Made by a program: the position numbers and the translations under genes. The notes beneath the pieces are model-generated. The model had not been told where the DNA came from. It made no database searches and was given only the letters and a program-made list of their open reading frames with translations. A DNA stretch of 64,000 nucleotides from positions 52,806-116,805 of the forward strand of contig RFGH01000195.1 in NCBI GenBank assembly GCA_003696675.1, in the 5' to 3' direction. This DNA is from Planctomycetota bacterium (lineage in GTDB: Bacteria; Planctomycetota; Phycisphaerae; Phycisphaerales; UBA1924). Shown one piece after another: positions 8,438 to 17,473 of the stretch. Every line of letters starts with the position of its first letter. Within the stretch, counting starts at the first letter, position 1.

Positions 8438-9252
8438 TCGTCATCCACATCAAGCAATCGACGGCAGGCGTGACGGATGCCGATCAACTGCAGATCGGGC
8501 ACGAACGATTCAACTATTCCCTCCGCTTCGAGGATGCCCATATCCCCACCCGTCGCCACAATCCGGGGATACGCCTCGTAGAAATCCGCGTACCGCTCGG
8601 CGAGATATCGCACCGAACCCCGGATCATCGCCGTCACGCCCAGACGCATCGCGGCCGGCGTATTCTTCCCAAACATCACCGAGTCGTCCGGTGTGCCGTA
8701 ATCAATCATGGGTAGTGCAGCCGTCCGATCCTTGAGCACCGCCAGCATCATGTTGACGCCGGGCGCAATCGCCCCGCCCTGGAACACGCCCTCTCCATCC
8801 ACAAAGTCGACCGTCACAGCCGTGCCGACATCCACCACCACGCAGGCCTGCCTGACGGTCTCGAACGCCCCTAGGGCGCACAGGAGGCGATCCTGACCGA
8901 CCGTCTTGGCTCCTTCCCCGTCCAGCGCGTGCATCATCGGGATCGGCATGTCCCGTCCGAATCGAAGTACGCGTAGGCCCGCTTCGCCGAGCTTGCGTTC
9001 GATCTCGTCGGTCGCGGCAGGACTCACCGTCGAGACAACCACGGGGGGGTTGTCGTCGCCTTCTGCCTTGTCCGCCAGAGCGACACAGGCCTCGGAGATC
9101 CCGTCGGCATCACGCGTCGCGTGAACGCTCGACTCACTCAGCTCAGCCCCCACAAACAAACCCAATCTCGAGCGGCTGTTGCCGATCGCCAAAGCGATCA
9201 GCTGCTCGGATCGGGTGAGATCGACCACGGAGTCGGGGATGGGATCTGCCAT
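8434..9252 (-). CDS. coaX: Type III pantothenate kinase
   Basis: Phosphorylates pantothenate, the first step of coenzyme A synthesis. The 272-aa ASKHA-fold protein has DVGTAVTVDFVD, GGAIAPGVNMML and the C-terminal TGGDMG, all typical of CoaX. Oddly, the N-terminal phosphate-binding motif, normally D-x-GN[TS], reads AIGNS at residues 22-26, with Ala in place of the conserved Asp. The protein also has about 15 extra residues before this motif; the start at 9252 lacks a strong Shine-Dalgarno sequence, so an internal GTG could be the true start. The GTPase gene follows with a 4-nt overlap. Confidence 0.88.
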   Translation of the reverse strand: MADPIPDSVVDLTRSEQLIALAIGNSRSRLGLFVGAELSESSVHATRDADGISEACVALADKAEGDDNPPVVVSTVSPAATDEIERKLGEAGLRVLRFGRDMPIPMMHALDGEGAKTVGQDRLLCALGAFETVRQACVVVDVGTAVTVDFVDGEGVFQGGAIAPGVNMMLAVLKDRTAALPMIDYGTPDDSVMFGKNTPAAMRLGVTAMIRGSVRYLAERYADFYEAYPRIVATGGDMGILEAEGIVESFVPDLQLIGIRHACRRLLDVDDE

Positions 9253-9341
9253 GCGTCAAGGCTAGGCCCGCCCGCCGCCGAGACGGCCTGCGGGGTACGC
9301 TCTCTCACCCGGCGGACACCCCGCCCGGAAGGAGCCCGACG

Positions 9342-10349
9342 ATGGCGCGATGTGCCGCGGACGAATCGATCGATCGAAAGGTGATCGACGGCTTCGCATT
9401 CCCATTGGGGGTCTATCCCGTCGAGCCCATGTCACCTGTCCCGGGATACACCGCCGACTTTGAGCCCGCCGACCCTGAGGACGACGAGCCGGGCGAATGG
9501 GAGTCCTGGCCCGACCGGTATGTCTACGACATTGTTCTGCCCGCCACCCGCATGCCCGCGCTATGGGATCAGCTCTTCGCCCTGATGCCCGGGCGGGTCT
9601 TCCCCATCCTCGATTTCATCGGGCACGACGCCTTCCGTGAGGTCGATCCTTATATGGCCTACGAACCCGTGGGCAAGGAACGCCTGATCGACGCAGTCCG
9701 ACGCTTCCGTCCGTTTTTCTTTGAGGACGGGCTGGTCGGTTTCGGGGCGGTGTCCGACGAACCCTTCTTCTACCTCTTTCTCGACGAGCACAAAATCCTG
9801 ACCGTCCGTGTCGAACCGGATCTCCGCAAAAAAATCGAGTCCATCCTCTCAGCATTCGATCTCGAACCCGTCGACGAGCCCGCCGGAGCCGATTCGGCCG
9901 CCCACGAGCACCGAGGCGTGCTCCTCGCACCCAAGGACCGCCCCGATCTTCTGACCGCCGAAGAGGTGGTCGAGGAGCTCCGGGACCGCTGGCGCCTTGT
10001 TCTCAACATCGATCCGGAGACCAACCTCGACGAAGACGGCCAGGACCTCGGACCGACCGCCTGGCGCTGCCTCGTTCGCTGCGCAACGGAAAACCATCCA
10101 CAGGATCGGTACGCCGAGGTGATTCTCACCGCCGACTGCCTCCGAGCCGCCGAAGAGCTCGCGCTCGCTTCGGTCAGTGAAGAGATCGGCGACCCCGGCG
10201 AGTGGCAAGACCTCGTCGTGGTCGGGGCCGATCGGCTCGATGCCGAAGGGGTCACCAGGGCACTGGCCGCGGCCGGGTCACGCAACCGATTCACCCGCAA
10301 GCACTTAAGCAAGGCCACCAAACTTTCGCTCCGCTGGCTGGGGCAATGA
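9342..10349 (+). CDS. Acidic cytosolic protein of unknown function
   Basis: A 335-aa protein that I do not recognise. The start is well supported by AAGGAG seven bases upstream. It has no signal peptide or membrane segment. It is rich in Asp and Glu, with two apparent halves: residues 1-185 (DRYVYDIVLPATRMPALWDQ, VFPILDFIGHDAFREVDPYMAYEP, EPFFYLFLDEHKILTV) and 200-335 (ADCLRAAEELALASVSEEIGD). It ends in a basic stretch SRNRFTRKHLSKATKLSLRW. It is divergent from coaX with 89 nt between them. No catalytic motif was recognised. Confidence 0.75.
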   Translation: MARCAADESIDRKVIDGFAFPLGVYPVEPMSPVPGYTADFEPADPEDDEPGEWESWPDRYVYDIVLPATRMPALWDQLFALMPGRVFPILDFIGHDAFREVDPYMAYEPVGKERLIDAVRRFRPFFFEDGLVGFGAVSDEPFFYLFLDEHKILTVRVEPDLRKKIESILSAFDLEPVDEPAGADSAAHEHRGVLLAPKDRPDLLTAEEVVEELRDRWRLVLNIDPETNLDEDGQDLGPTAWRCLVRCATENHPQDRYAEVILTADCLRAAEELALASVSEEIGDPGEWQDLVVVGADRLDAEGVTRALAAAGSRNRFTRKHLSKATKLSLRWLGQ

Positions 10350-10681
10350 CCCCCAGCGATGGAACCCGCTGTTCATTGCAATCCCACCCCCATTGGTGGG
10401 AACCGGTTTCCGCACCCGGTCGAATCGGAACCCCATCACGCAACGCAACGGACCGGCCCCGCTTCCGTCCCGCGGCGTGACAGAAGGGCGAATCGCACGG
10501 CAGAGGGATTTGCGATCCGGGTGCGACCCCGATATCGTCCCCCCCACCGCGAGGTTCGCCGAAATACGCGTTCCCTCACGGAAACCCTTCGGGCGTTTGC
10601 CCGAACGGCCAATCCGGAGACCAGACGACCCCGAGGCGTCCCCGACGCCCCCTCCCAACACCACGACCTGGAGTGCACTGG
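10350..10681. other. Intergenic stretch upstream of the secretin gene
   Basis: No convincing gene is seen. It holds a 7-bp hairpin TCCCACC/GGTGGGA near 10382-10401 without a T-run, just after the unknown 335-aa gene; this may be a weak terminator. The rest probably contains the promoter and leader of the secretin gene, but no clear -35/-10 pair was identified. Confidence 0.5.
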
Positions 10682-13600
10682 ATGTCTCGCGCGACCCACC
10701 GTTCCATCTGTTCTCTTCTCATCGCAGCGTCCACCTCCGCTTGCTCGGTCTGGGCCATCCCCGCATTCGCGGCGGGCACCTCGGGTGCGCCCAAAGCCGA
10801 GATCCAGCCCGTCCGGATTCTGGACCACGCCGCCGAGCTGATCTCCAAGGGCGAACTCATCCGCGCCAAGGCGATGCTCGACGCGCTGCAGAACTCCCCC
10901 GCCGCCGCCACCCTCGGCGACGCACAGGGCAGCCGCCTCTTCACGCTCCGCACCGGCGTTGAGCGTCAGATCAAGCAGGCCGACCGCTACGAGATGAGCC
11001 TCCAGCAGGCCAAGCTTCATCTCTCGCAGGACAATCTGCTCGAGGCCTCCCGCCACGCGAGCGCCGTCGCCCGCGCCGCGTCGGCCGATCTCGCTCAGGT
11101 CGAGTCCGCCAACGCCGTGCTCGCCATGATCGACATGCGCCGCGCCGAGCTTGCACCCCGCATGCCCGGCGCGGTCTCCGCCGCCACCGAAGCCTTCGCC
11201 GCCGGCGATTATGCCCGCGCCAAGGACCTGGTCACCATCGTCGCCCAGTCCGGCGTTGAGCTCTCCGATGCCGACCAGCGTGCCCTCGACCGCACCCGTG
11301 CCCGCATCGTCGAGCTCGAGCTCGCCCGCGGCAGCGCCTTCGAGACCGCATCCCTCGGCCTGCTCGCCCCCGAAAGCGGCAACGCGAGCGAGTGGCTCCT
11401 CGGCAACGCCCAAGACGGAGCCCGCAGCACCGGCTCCTATGTCGGAGGCCAGCAGCCCGAGCAACCCGCCCAGCCGATCGAAATCCAAGTCACCGAGCAG
11501 GCCCCCTCGGCCGAGCCCGCAACCGATCAGCCCGAACAAATCGATCTGATCGAAGCCGCCCGCCGATTCGAGGCCCAGACCCTCCTCGGCGAGGCAACCA
11601 TCGCCTACGAGGAACGCCGCCTCGGCACCGCCCGCGATAAGTATGAGCGGCTGGTCACCGAGTTCTCCTCCTACCTTACCGCCGACCAGCTCGCCACCGC
11701 CCGCAACCGCCTCAGCGAGCTGAAGGTCGACCTCCGAGCCCAGGGTGGCCCCAACGACGCGCTCACCGGGGTCACACAGGACCGCCAGCTCGCCCGCGAC
11801 CGCGCCATGGCCGCGTACAGCAATCAGATGGAGCAGGCCCGCGCCGCCCTGAATCAGGGTGACACCGCCCAAGCCCGCGTCCTCGCCGCCCAGGCCCGGC
11901 TAACCATCAACCAGGCCCGCGAGGTGATGGCCGAGTCGGATTACAACGCCCGCATCGCCGAAGTGGACAACCTGCAGGCAGACATCGCCGTCGCCGAGGA
12001 ACGCATCCGAATTCAGAACCAAATCGAGACCGACCGTCGCCTCGCCGAGGAAACCGCCCGCCTTGAGGCCGAGCGTCAGGCCGAGCGTGATCAACGCATC
12101 ATCGCCGCCATCGAGCGCGTCCGCGCCCTCCAGCAGGAACTCAAGTACGAGGAGGCCCTCGAGGTCGTCGAGCAGATCCTCTTTATCGATCCGACCAACC
12201 CCTCGGGCCTGCTCCTCAAGGAAATCATCGAGGACACCATCGTTTACCGCAAGTACCTCGGTTACCAGCGTGACAAGGGCCTGTCTTACGCCCGCCAGAG
12301 CCTCGACAACCAAGAGGCCATGATCGCCGTTGACGATCTGATGGGCTACCCCGCAGACTGGCCCGCAATCAGCTTCCGCCGCGGCGAGCCCCTCGAGTTC
12401 GCCGAATCCGAGTCCGATCGCGCCGTCCTCACCGCCCTGCGTGAAACCCGCATGCCGGTCGACCTCAATGAGAACGCCTTTGAGGATGTCATCGCCTTCA
12501 TCGGCAGCACAGCCCGCATCGACATCGATGTTGACTGGGACTCGCTGGCCGACATCGGCGTCGACCCCGATTCGCCGATCACCCTCCGTCTCCGCGAGGT
12601 ACCGCTCGAGACCCTGCTCGACCGCATCGTCGCCAAAGTCTCCGATCCGACCCTGCCCGCGGGCTGGGCCATCCAGGACGGCATCGTTGTGATCGCATCC
12701 GACGAGGTCCTACGCCGCAACACCGTCCTCGAGATCTATGACATCCGCGACCTGCTCTTCCTCGTCCCGCAGTTCGACAACGCCCCCGCGTTCGACCTGT
12801 CCACCTCGCTCCAGCAGAGCGGAGGCGGCGGTGGCGGCGGCCAATCCCCCTTCCAGGGTGCTCAGGACGACGACGAGGACATCGATCCTGAGGCACGCGT
12901 GCAGCAGATCATCGATCTGATCCAAGCCAACATCGATCCCGACGGCTGGGTCGACCTCGGCGGCAGCACCAGCTCGATCACCCAGCTCAACGGCAATTTC
13001 GTCATCACCACCACCCCGCGCAACCACCGCGCCATCATCGGGCTGCTCAGCAAGCTCCGCGCCGTCCGCGCCCTCCAGATCAATGTCGAAGCACGCTTCC
13101 TCACCGTCAGCCAGGACTTCTTCGAGCAGATCGGCTTCGACCTCGATGTCTACTTCGGCGCCAATAGCTCCAGCTTCCAGGCTGCACAAACCATCGACCC
13201 CTCGCTCCTGCCCTCCGACTTCTTCAACAACGGCCAGCTCATCGACAATGTGTCCGGCGGCGGCCTCTTCCCGATCGATACCGACGGCGACGGCATCCCC
13301 GACACCGTCGCGCCCATCACCCAGCCCGTCTTCCAGCCCGGCGCCACCGACGACGAGTGGTCGCTCATCGGCGCCCCGCAGAACTCGCTGGGCATCGTCG
13401 AGTCCCTCGCCGGCGCGAGTTCCTTCGCCAACACCATCCTCCAGCTCAACCCCGCCCTCGGTGTCACCGGCCGATTCCTTGATGACATCCAGGTCGACTT
13501 CCTGGTCCAAGCGACACAGGCCGACCAGCGCTCGGTCATCCTCACAGCCCCGCGTCTGACCTTCACCAACGGCCAACGCTCCTTCATCCAGGTCGGCACC

Positions 13601-14140
13601 CAGACCACCTACATCTCCGACCTCCAGCCCGTCACCTCCGATCAGTCGGGCGCCTTCGACCCCACCATCACCCCCATCACCGCCGGCGTCCAGCTCGACC
13701 TCGAGGGCGTGGTCTCGGCCGACCGCCGCTATGTCACCCTCAATGTGCGCACCGGTCTGAGCAGCTTCGAGTTCGCGGCCGACCGCACCATCCAGGGTGC
13801 TGTCGGCGGTGGCGGCGGCATCGGCGGCGGCGGCGGCGGCGTGACCTTCGACGGCAACATCCAGGTACCCATCGTCACCGCTACGAGCATCAACACCACC
13901 GTCACCATCCCCGACCAAGGCACCATCCTGCTCGGCGGCCAGCGCCTGATCCAGGAAACCCAGGTCGAGTCCGGCGTGCCCGTCCTTTCCAAGATTCCGA
14001 TCCTCTCCCGCTTCTTCTCCAACCGCATCGATGTCAAGGAAGAGCAGACCCTCCTCGTCCTGCTCAAGCCCACAATCCTCATCCAGAACGAGGAAGAAGA
14101 GAAGAACTTCCCCGGCCTGCTCGATCAGCTCGGCGGCTAA
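10682..14140 (+). CDS. Very large secretin-family outer membrane protein
   Basis: About 1152 aa when started at the ATG at 10682, which has GGAG eight bases upstream (the ORF track uses GTG 10673). The signal peptide is SICSLLIAASTSACSVWAIPAFAAG. Residues ~30-560 are helical, Ala/Glu/Gln-rich, TPR-like and partly coiled coil. An STN/N0-like domain follows (EDVIAFIGSTARIDIDV, LRLREVPLETLLDRIV), then further N domains, and a C-terminal secretin domain with VILTAPRLTFTNGQRSFIQVG, GVQLDLEGVVS, IPDQGTILLGGQ, and VPVLSKIPILSRFF. Glycine runs occur twice. Secretins form multimeric outer-membrane channels of type II secretion or type IV pili; no partner genes are next to it, so the system it serves is not visible here. 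Confidence 0.88.
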   Translation: MSRATHRSICSLLIAASTSACSVWAIPAFAAGTSGAPKAEIQPVRILDHAAELISKGELIRAKAMLDALQNSPAAATLGDAQGSRLFTLRTGVERQIKQADRYEMSLQQAKLHLSQDNLLEASRHASAVARAASADLAQVESANAVLAMIDMRRAELAPRMPGAVSAATEAFAAGDYARAKDLVTIVAQSGVELSDADQRALDRTRARIVELELARGSAFETASLGLLAPESGNASEWLLGNAQDGARSTGSYVGGQQPEQPAQPIEIQVTEQAPSAEPATDQPEQIDLIEAARRFEAQTLLGEATIAYEERRLGTARDKYERLVTEFSSYLTADQLATARNRLSELKVDLRAQGGPNDALTGVTQDRQLARDRAMAAYSNQMEQARAALNQGDTAQARVLAAQARLTINQAREVMAESDYNARIAEVDNLQADIAVAEERIRIQNQIETDRRLAEETARLEAERQAERDQRIIAAIERVRALQQELKYEEALEVVEQILFIDPTNPSGLLLKEIIEDTIVYRKYLGYQRDKGLSYARQSLDNQEAMIAVDDLMGYPADWPAISFRRGEPLEFAESESDRAVLTALRETRMPVDLNENAFEDVIAFIGSTARIDIDVDWDSLADIGVDPDSPITLRLREVPLETLLDRIVAKVSDPTLPAGWAIQDGIVVIASDEVLRRNTVLEIYDIRDLLFLVPQFDNAPAFDLSTSLQQSGGGGGGGQSPFQGAQDDDEDIDPEARVQQIIDLIQANIDPDGWVDLGGSTSSITQLNGNFVITTTPRNHRAIIGLLSKLRAVRALQINVEARFLTVSQDFFEQIGFDLDVYFGANSSSFQAAQTIDPSLLPSDFFNNGQLIDNVSGGGLFPIDTDGDGIPDTVAPITQPVFQPGATDDEWSLIGAPQNSLGIVESLAGASSFANTILQLNPALGVTGRFLDDIQVDFLVQATQADQRSVILTAPRLTFTNGQRSFIQVGTQTTYISDLQPVTSDQSGAFDPTITPITAGVQLDLEGVVSADRRYVTLNVRTGLSSFEFAADRTIQGAVGGGGGIGGGGGGVTFDGNIQVPIVTATSINTTVTIPDQGTILLGGQRLIQETQVESGVPVLSKIPILSRFFSNRIDVKEEQTLLVLLKPTILIQNEEEEKNFPGLLDQLGG

Positions 14141-14164
14141 GCGTCATCGACCTTCCGACCCCCG

Positions 14165-14195
14165 CGGGCGTGCCATCGGCACGCCCGTTTTCTTT
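14165..14195 (+). terminator. Intrinsic terminator after the secretin gene
   Basis: Perfect 10-bp stem CGGGCGTGCC / GGCACGCCCG with an ATC loop, then TTTTCTTT. Confidence 0.9.
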
Positions 14196-14286
14196 GCGCC
14201 CGCGCTCCCCAGCCGCCGCCCCGGCCCGCCACGGGTTCTATAGTCCCGCCCGCGGGTCCCCGGCCCGCCGACTGCGGAGGTTCTAC

Positions 14287-14646
14287 ATGGCACAGGCGGA
14301 GTCCAGGCTGCGTGTCTCGAATCGTGCGGGCGTGACCACGGTCGAGTTCGCGGACCGCAACATCCTCGACGAGGCAAACATCCAGGCGATCAGCGAGGAG
14401 ATCTCCGCCCTGATCGACCGTGCCGACGAGCCCAAGCTGCTCATCAGCTTCGCCAATGTCGACCACCTTTCCTCGGCCGCCCTCGGAGCCCTCATCACCA
14501 TCAATCACCGCATCCGCGACCGCAAAGGGCAGCTCCGCTTGGCGAACATCGATCCGCAGATCTACGAGGTCTTCGTCATCACCCGCCTCAACAAGCTGTT
14601 TGACATCCACGACACGACCGACGAAGCCATCGCCAGTTTCGACTGA
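14287..14646 (+). CDS. STAS-domain anti-sigma factor antagonist
   Basis: A 119-aa protein of the SpoIIAA/RsbV type. In the family, the dephosphorylated form binds the anti-sigma kinase and frees a sigma factor. The start at 14287 (MAQAESRLRV) has GGAGG upstream; the longer ORF-track start is not supported. The STAS core reads LISFANVDHLSSAALGALI; the usual phospho-acceptor motif DSSG is HLSSA here, with the serines kept. The partner kinase gene follows 15 nt later, so the two form a partner-switching module. Which regulator they control is not shown by the sequence. Confidence 0.87.
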   Translation: MAQAESRLRVSNRAGVTTVEFADRNILDEANIQAISEEISALIDRADEPKLLISFANVDHLSSAALGALITINHRIRDRKGQLRLANIDPQIYEVFVITRLNKLFDIHDTTDEAIASFD

Positions 14647-14661
14647 TCCCCACGCGGACGC

Positions 14662-15099
14662 ATGACCGGCAATCACACCGCCATCCCGGGAGCCACCCGC
14701 GTGGTGCTCAAGCGAGACCGCACCGATATCGATCGTGTCATCGACACCATCCTCGAGCAGGCGGCCCGTCACGGATTCGAGAACGGTTCGGCATTCGCCA
14801 TCCGCCTCGCCCTTGAGGAAGCCATCACCAACGCCTTCGTCCACGGCAACCAGAAGGCCCCCCCCGATGCCGAGGACACCGTCATCGTCGAGTATCGAGT
14901 GGACGATGCCGCCGTGGATGTCGCCGTCGAAGATCATGGCCCCGGGTTCAACCCGGACGCCCTGCCCGACCCCACCAGCGAGGAAAACCTCGCCAAGCCT
15001 TCCGGACGCGGGGTCATGCTCATGCGCGCCTACATGTCAGAGGTCTTCTTCAACCAGCCCGGCAACCGCGTCCGGCTCATCTACCGCCGCGGATCCTGA
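14662..15099 (+). CDS. Anti-sigma factor serine kinase, RsbW/SpoIIAB type
   Basis: A 145-aa GHKL-fold (HATPase_c_2) protein. The N box EEAITNAFVHGN, the G1 box VEDHGPGFNP, and the G2-like GRGVMLMRAYM are all visible, so ATP binding and kinase activity towards the STAS protein upstream are likely. Family members hold a sigma factor inactive until the unphosphorylated STAS partner displaces it. The gene lies 15 nt downstream of the STAS gene. No stress-type sigma factor is adjacent; the nearest is a primary-type sigma gene about 5 kb away. Confidence 0.87.
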   Translation: MTGNHTAIPGATRVVLKRDRTDIDRVIDTILEQAARHGFENGSAFAIRLALEEAITNAFVHGNQKAPPDAEDTVIVEYRVDDAAVDVAVEDHGPGFNPDALPDPTSEENLAKPSGRGVMLMRAYMSEVFFNQPGNRVRLIYRRGS

Positions 15100-15181
15100 A
15101 CCCACCCGGCAACGCCCAACGAACCCTCACCGACGATCCCCAAAGGGTTGCTCGGGAGCCCCTCCATGCGTACGATAGTTT

Positions 15182-15216
15182 AGAATGATTCTGATTTTCA
15201 GGATCGGTTTATCCTG
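15182..15216 (+). promoter_or_regulatory. Two inverted repeats upstream of iscS, possible operator/promoter
   Basis: The stretch is AT-rich compared with its surroundings. It has AGAAT-G-ATTCT at 15182-15192 and CAGGAT-N6-ATCCTG at 15199-15216, ending 25 nt before the iscS start. Spacing and symmetry suit a dimeric regulator. It does not match the known IscR consensus as I recall it, and no regulator gene is nearby. Confidence 0.4.
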
Positions 15217-15241
15217 ATTCCGCCTCCCCCCGGAGACGCCC

Positions 15242-16480
15242 ATGACCATCAAACTGCCCATCTACCTCGACCATGCCGCCACCACCCGCACGGACCCCCG
15301 CGTGGTCGAAGCGGTGCTGCCGATGTTCACCGAGAACTTCGGCAACCCCGGCTCTCGCAACCACTCGTTCGGCTGGCGCGCCGAGGAAGCGGTCGAGACC
15401 GCCCGCCGCCAAGTCGCCGATCTTCTGGGCGCCGAACCCAAGGAGATCGTCTTCACCTCCGGCGCCACCGAGTCGAACAACCTCGCCATCAAGGGCGCCG
15501 CGTACATGTACGCAAAGAAGCCCGCCGGCGAAACCGGCCGTGGCCACATCATCACCGCCATGCACGAGCACAAGGCCGTGCTTGACCCGTGCAAGCGGCT
15601 CCAGAAGGAAGGCTTCGATGTCACCTATCTCCAGCCGCAGCGCGACGGGTTGATTACCCGCGCCATGGTCGAAGCCGCCATGCGCGAGGACACCATCCTC
15701 GTCAGCATCATGTGGGCCAACAACGAGATCGGCACCATCAACGAGATCCCCGAGATCGGCGCCCTCTGCCACGAACGCAATGTCGTGTTCCACACCGACG
15801 CCACGCAGTGGGTCGGCAAAATGCCCACCGATGTCAACCGCGACAATGTCGACCTGCTCTCCCTGTCCGGGCACAAGATCTACGGGCCTAAGGGTGTCGG
15901 CGCACTCTATGTCCGTAGGCGACGCCCCCGTGTCCGCCTCACCGCCATCCAGGAGGGCGGCGGCCAAGAACGCGGCCTGCGTTCCGGCACCCTCAATGTC
16001 CCCGGCATCGTCGGGCTCGGAAAAGCCTGCGAACTCTGCGCCCAGGAAATGGACAACGAACGCGACCGCCTCCTCGCCCTCCGCAAGCACATCGAGGAAA
16101 AGGTCACCACTGCCCTCGATGTCGTCCAGATCAACGGCCATCCGGACAAGCGCCTGCCCCACCTCACCAACATCTCGTTCGGTTTCGTCGAGGGCGAGAG
16201 CCTGATGATGGCCACAAAGGAGATCGCGATGTCCTCGGGCTCGGCGTGCACCAGCGCCAGCCTAGAGCCAAGCTATGTCCTCAAGAGCCTCGGCATCGGC
16301 GACGACCTCGCCCACTCCTCCCTGCGCATCAGTATGGGACGCTGGACAACCAAGGAGGAAGTCGACTACGCCGCCGACAAAATCATCGAAGCCGTCCGCA
16401 AACTCCGCGACCTCTCGCCGCTGTACGACATGCACAACGAGGGGATCGACATCACCAAGATCGAGTGGCAGGCCCACTAA
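15242..16480 (+). CDS. iscS: Cysteine desulfurase
   Basis: PLP enzyme that takes sulfur from cysteine for iron-sulfur cluster assembly. The 412-aa protein has the opening [18 protein letters not shown], the PLP lysine motif [15 protein letters not shown], and the active-site cysteine in [14 protein letters not shown], the IscS (group I) pattern. The Shine-Dalgarno sequence GGAG lies just upstream of ATG 15242. It is the first gene of an iscS-iscU-iscA unit ending at a terminator at 17448-17473. Confidence 0.95.
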   Translation: MTIKLPIYLDHAATTRTDPRVVEAVLPMFTENFGNPGSRNHSFGWRAEEAVETARRQVADLLGAEPKEIVFTSGATESNNLAIKGAAYMYAKKPAGETGRGHIITAMHEHKAVLDPCKRLQKEGFDVTYLQPQRDGLITRAMVEAAMREDTILVSIMWANNEIGTINEIPEIGALCHERNVVFHTDATQWVGKMPTDVNRDNVDLLSLSGHKIYGPKGVGALYVRRRRPRVRLTAIQEGGGQERGLRSGTLNVPGIVGLGKACELCAQEMDNERDRLLALRKHIEEKVTTALDVVQINGHPDKRLPHLTNISFGFVEGESLMMATKEIAMSSGSACTSASLEPSYVLKSLGIGDDLAHSSLRISMGRWTTKEEVDYAADKIIEAVRKLRDLSPLYDMHNEGIDITKIEWQAH

Positions 16481-16566
16481 CCCTGACACACTCCGATGCC
16501 ACAGGAATGAACACGAGCCGAACCGGGTTCGTACCAACGAGAGACCCCAGCACCGCGAGGTGAATC

Positions 16567-16992
16567 ATGGCATACAGCGACAAAGTCATCGAGCATTACG
16601 AGAGGCCCCGCAATGTCGGGACCTTCGGCACCCAGAAGGAGATCAAGGAACGCCGCGACATCGGCGTCGGTCTCGTCGGCGCGCCCGAGTGCGGCGATGT
16701 CATGCAGCTCCAGATCAAGGTCGATGATTCCGGCAGAATCGAAGACGCCAAGTTCAAGTGCTTCGGCTGCGGCTCGGCCATCGCCTCGTCCAGCCTCGCC
16801 ACCGAGTGGCTCAAGGGCAAGACCCTCGACGAGGGGCTCTCCATCAAGAACACCCAGATCGTCGAGGAACTGAGCCTTCCCCCCGTCAAGATCCACTGCT
16901 CCGTACTCGCAGAGGACGCCATCCGGGCCGCCATCAACGATTACAAGACCAAGAACGGCATCACCGCCGACACCAAGGCCCATGCCCACTGA
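16567..16992 (+). CDS. iscU: Iron-sulfur cluster assembly scaffold protein
   Basis: A 141-aa IscU scaffold on which Fe-S clusters are built. The three ligand cysteines are present in GAPECGDVM, FKCFGCGSAIASSS, and KIHCSVLAEDA, and the YERPRNVGTF N-terminal motif is typical. The HscA-binding LPPVK motif is also present, although no hscA or hscB is in this locus. It starts 86 nt after iscS with GAGGTGA upstream. Confidence 0.95.
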   Translation: MAYSDKVIEHYERPRNVGTFGTQKEIKERRDIGVGLVGAPECGDVMQLQIKVDDSGRIEDAKFKCFGCGSAIASSSLATEWLKGKTLDEGLSIKNTQIVEELSLPPVKIHCSVLAEDAIRAAINDYKTKNGITADTKAHAH

Positions 16993-17062
16993 TACCCGGC
17001 CCACGACCCGAACCAGCCGCCCCCCACCGCCGTAGAATGTTCCGCGAAAGGAACTTGCACCG

Positions 17063-17422
17063 ATGACCACGACCGACACCACCCAGGACAACGCCGTGAT
17101 CCTCACCGAACTGGCGGCCAAGGAAATCACCCGCATCATCGCCGAGCAGAACCTCGACGCTGAAAAGGTCCGACTCCGCGTCGGCGTCAAGGGCGGAGGT
17201 TGCTCAGGATTCTCCTACATCCTCGACCTCACCGAGACCCAGAAGGACTCGGACGAGGTCTTCGAGCAGCACGGCATCAAGATCATCGTTGACCCCAAGA
17301 GCCTGCTCTACCTGGGCGGCACCACTGTTGACTTCAAGGACGAAATCATGGGCCGCGGTTTCGTCTTCTCAAACCCCAACGCGACCACCAGCTGCGGCTG
17401 CGGCTCGTCCTTCGCGGTCTGA
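17063..17422 (+). CDS. iscA: Iron-sulfur cluster assembly A-type carrier protein
   Basis: A 119-aa A-type carrier of the IscA/ErpA/HesB family. The three conserved cysteines lie in GGGCSGFSY and the C-terminal CGCGSSF. AAAGGAA lies eight bases before the start. It is the last gene of the ISC unit and is followed by a strong terminator. IscA and ErpA cannot be told apart from this sequence alone. Confidence 0.92.
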   Translation: MTTTDTTQDNAVILTELAAKEITRIIAEQNLDAEKVRLRVGVKGGGCSGFSYILDLTETQKDSDEVFEQHGIKIIVDPKSLLYLGGTTVDFKDEIMGRGFVFSNPNATTSCGCGSSFAV

Positions 17423-17447
17423 ACCGCCCCCCCATTTCTGGATCCAC

Positions 17448-17473
17448 AAAGCCCGGCTCCTCGCCGGGCTTTT
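17448..17473 (+). terminator. Intrinsic terminator after the isc cluster
   Basis: Perfect 10-bp stem AAAGCCCGGC / GCCGGGCTTT with a five-base loop; the T residues are within and just after the stem. Confidence 0.85.
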
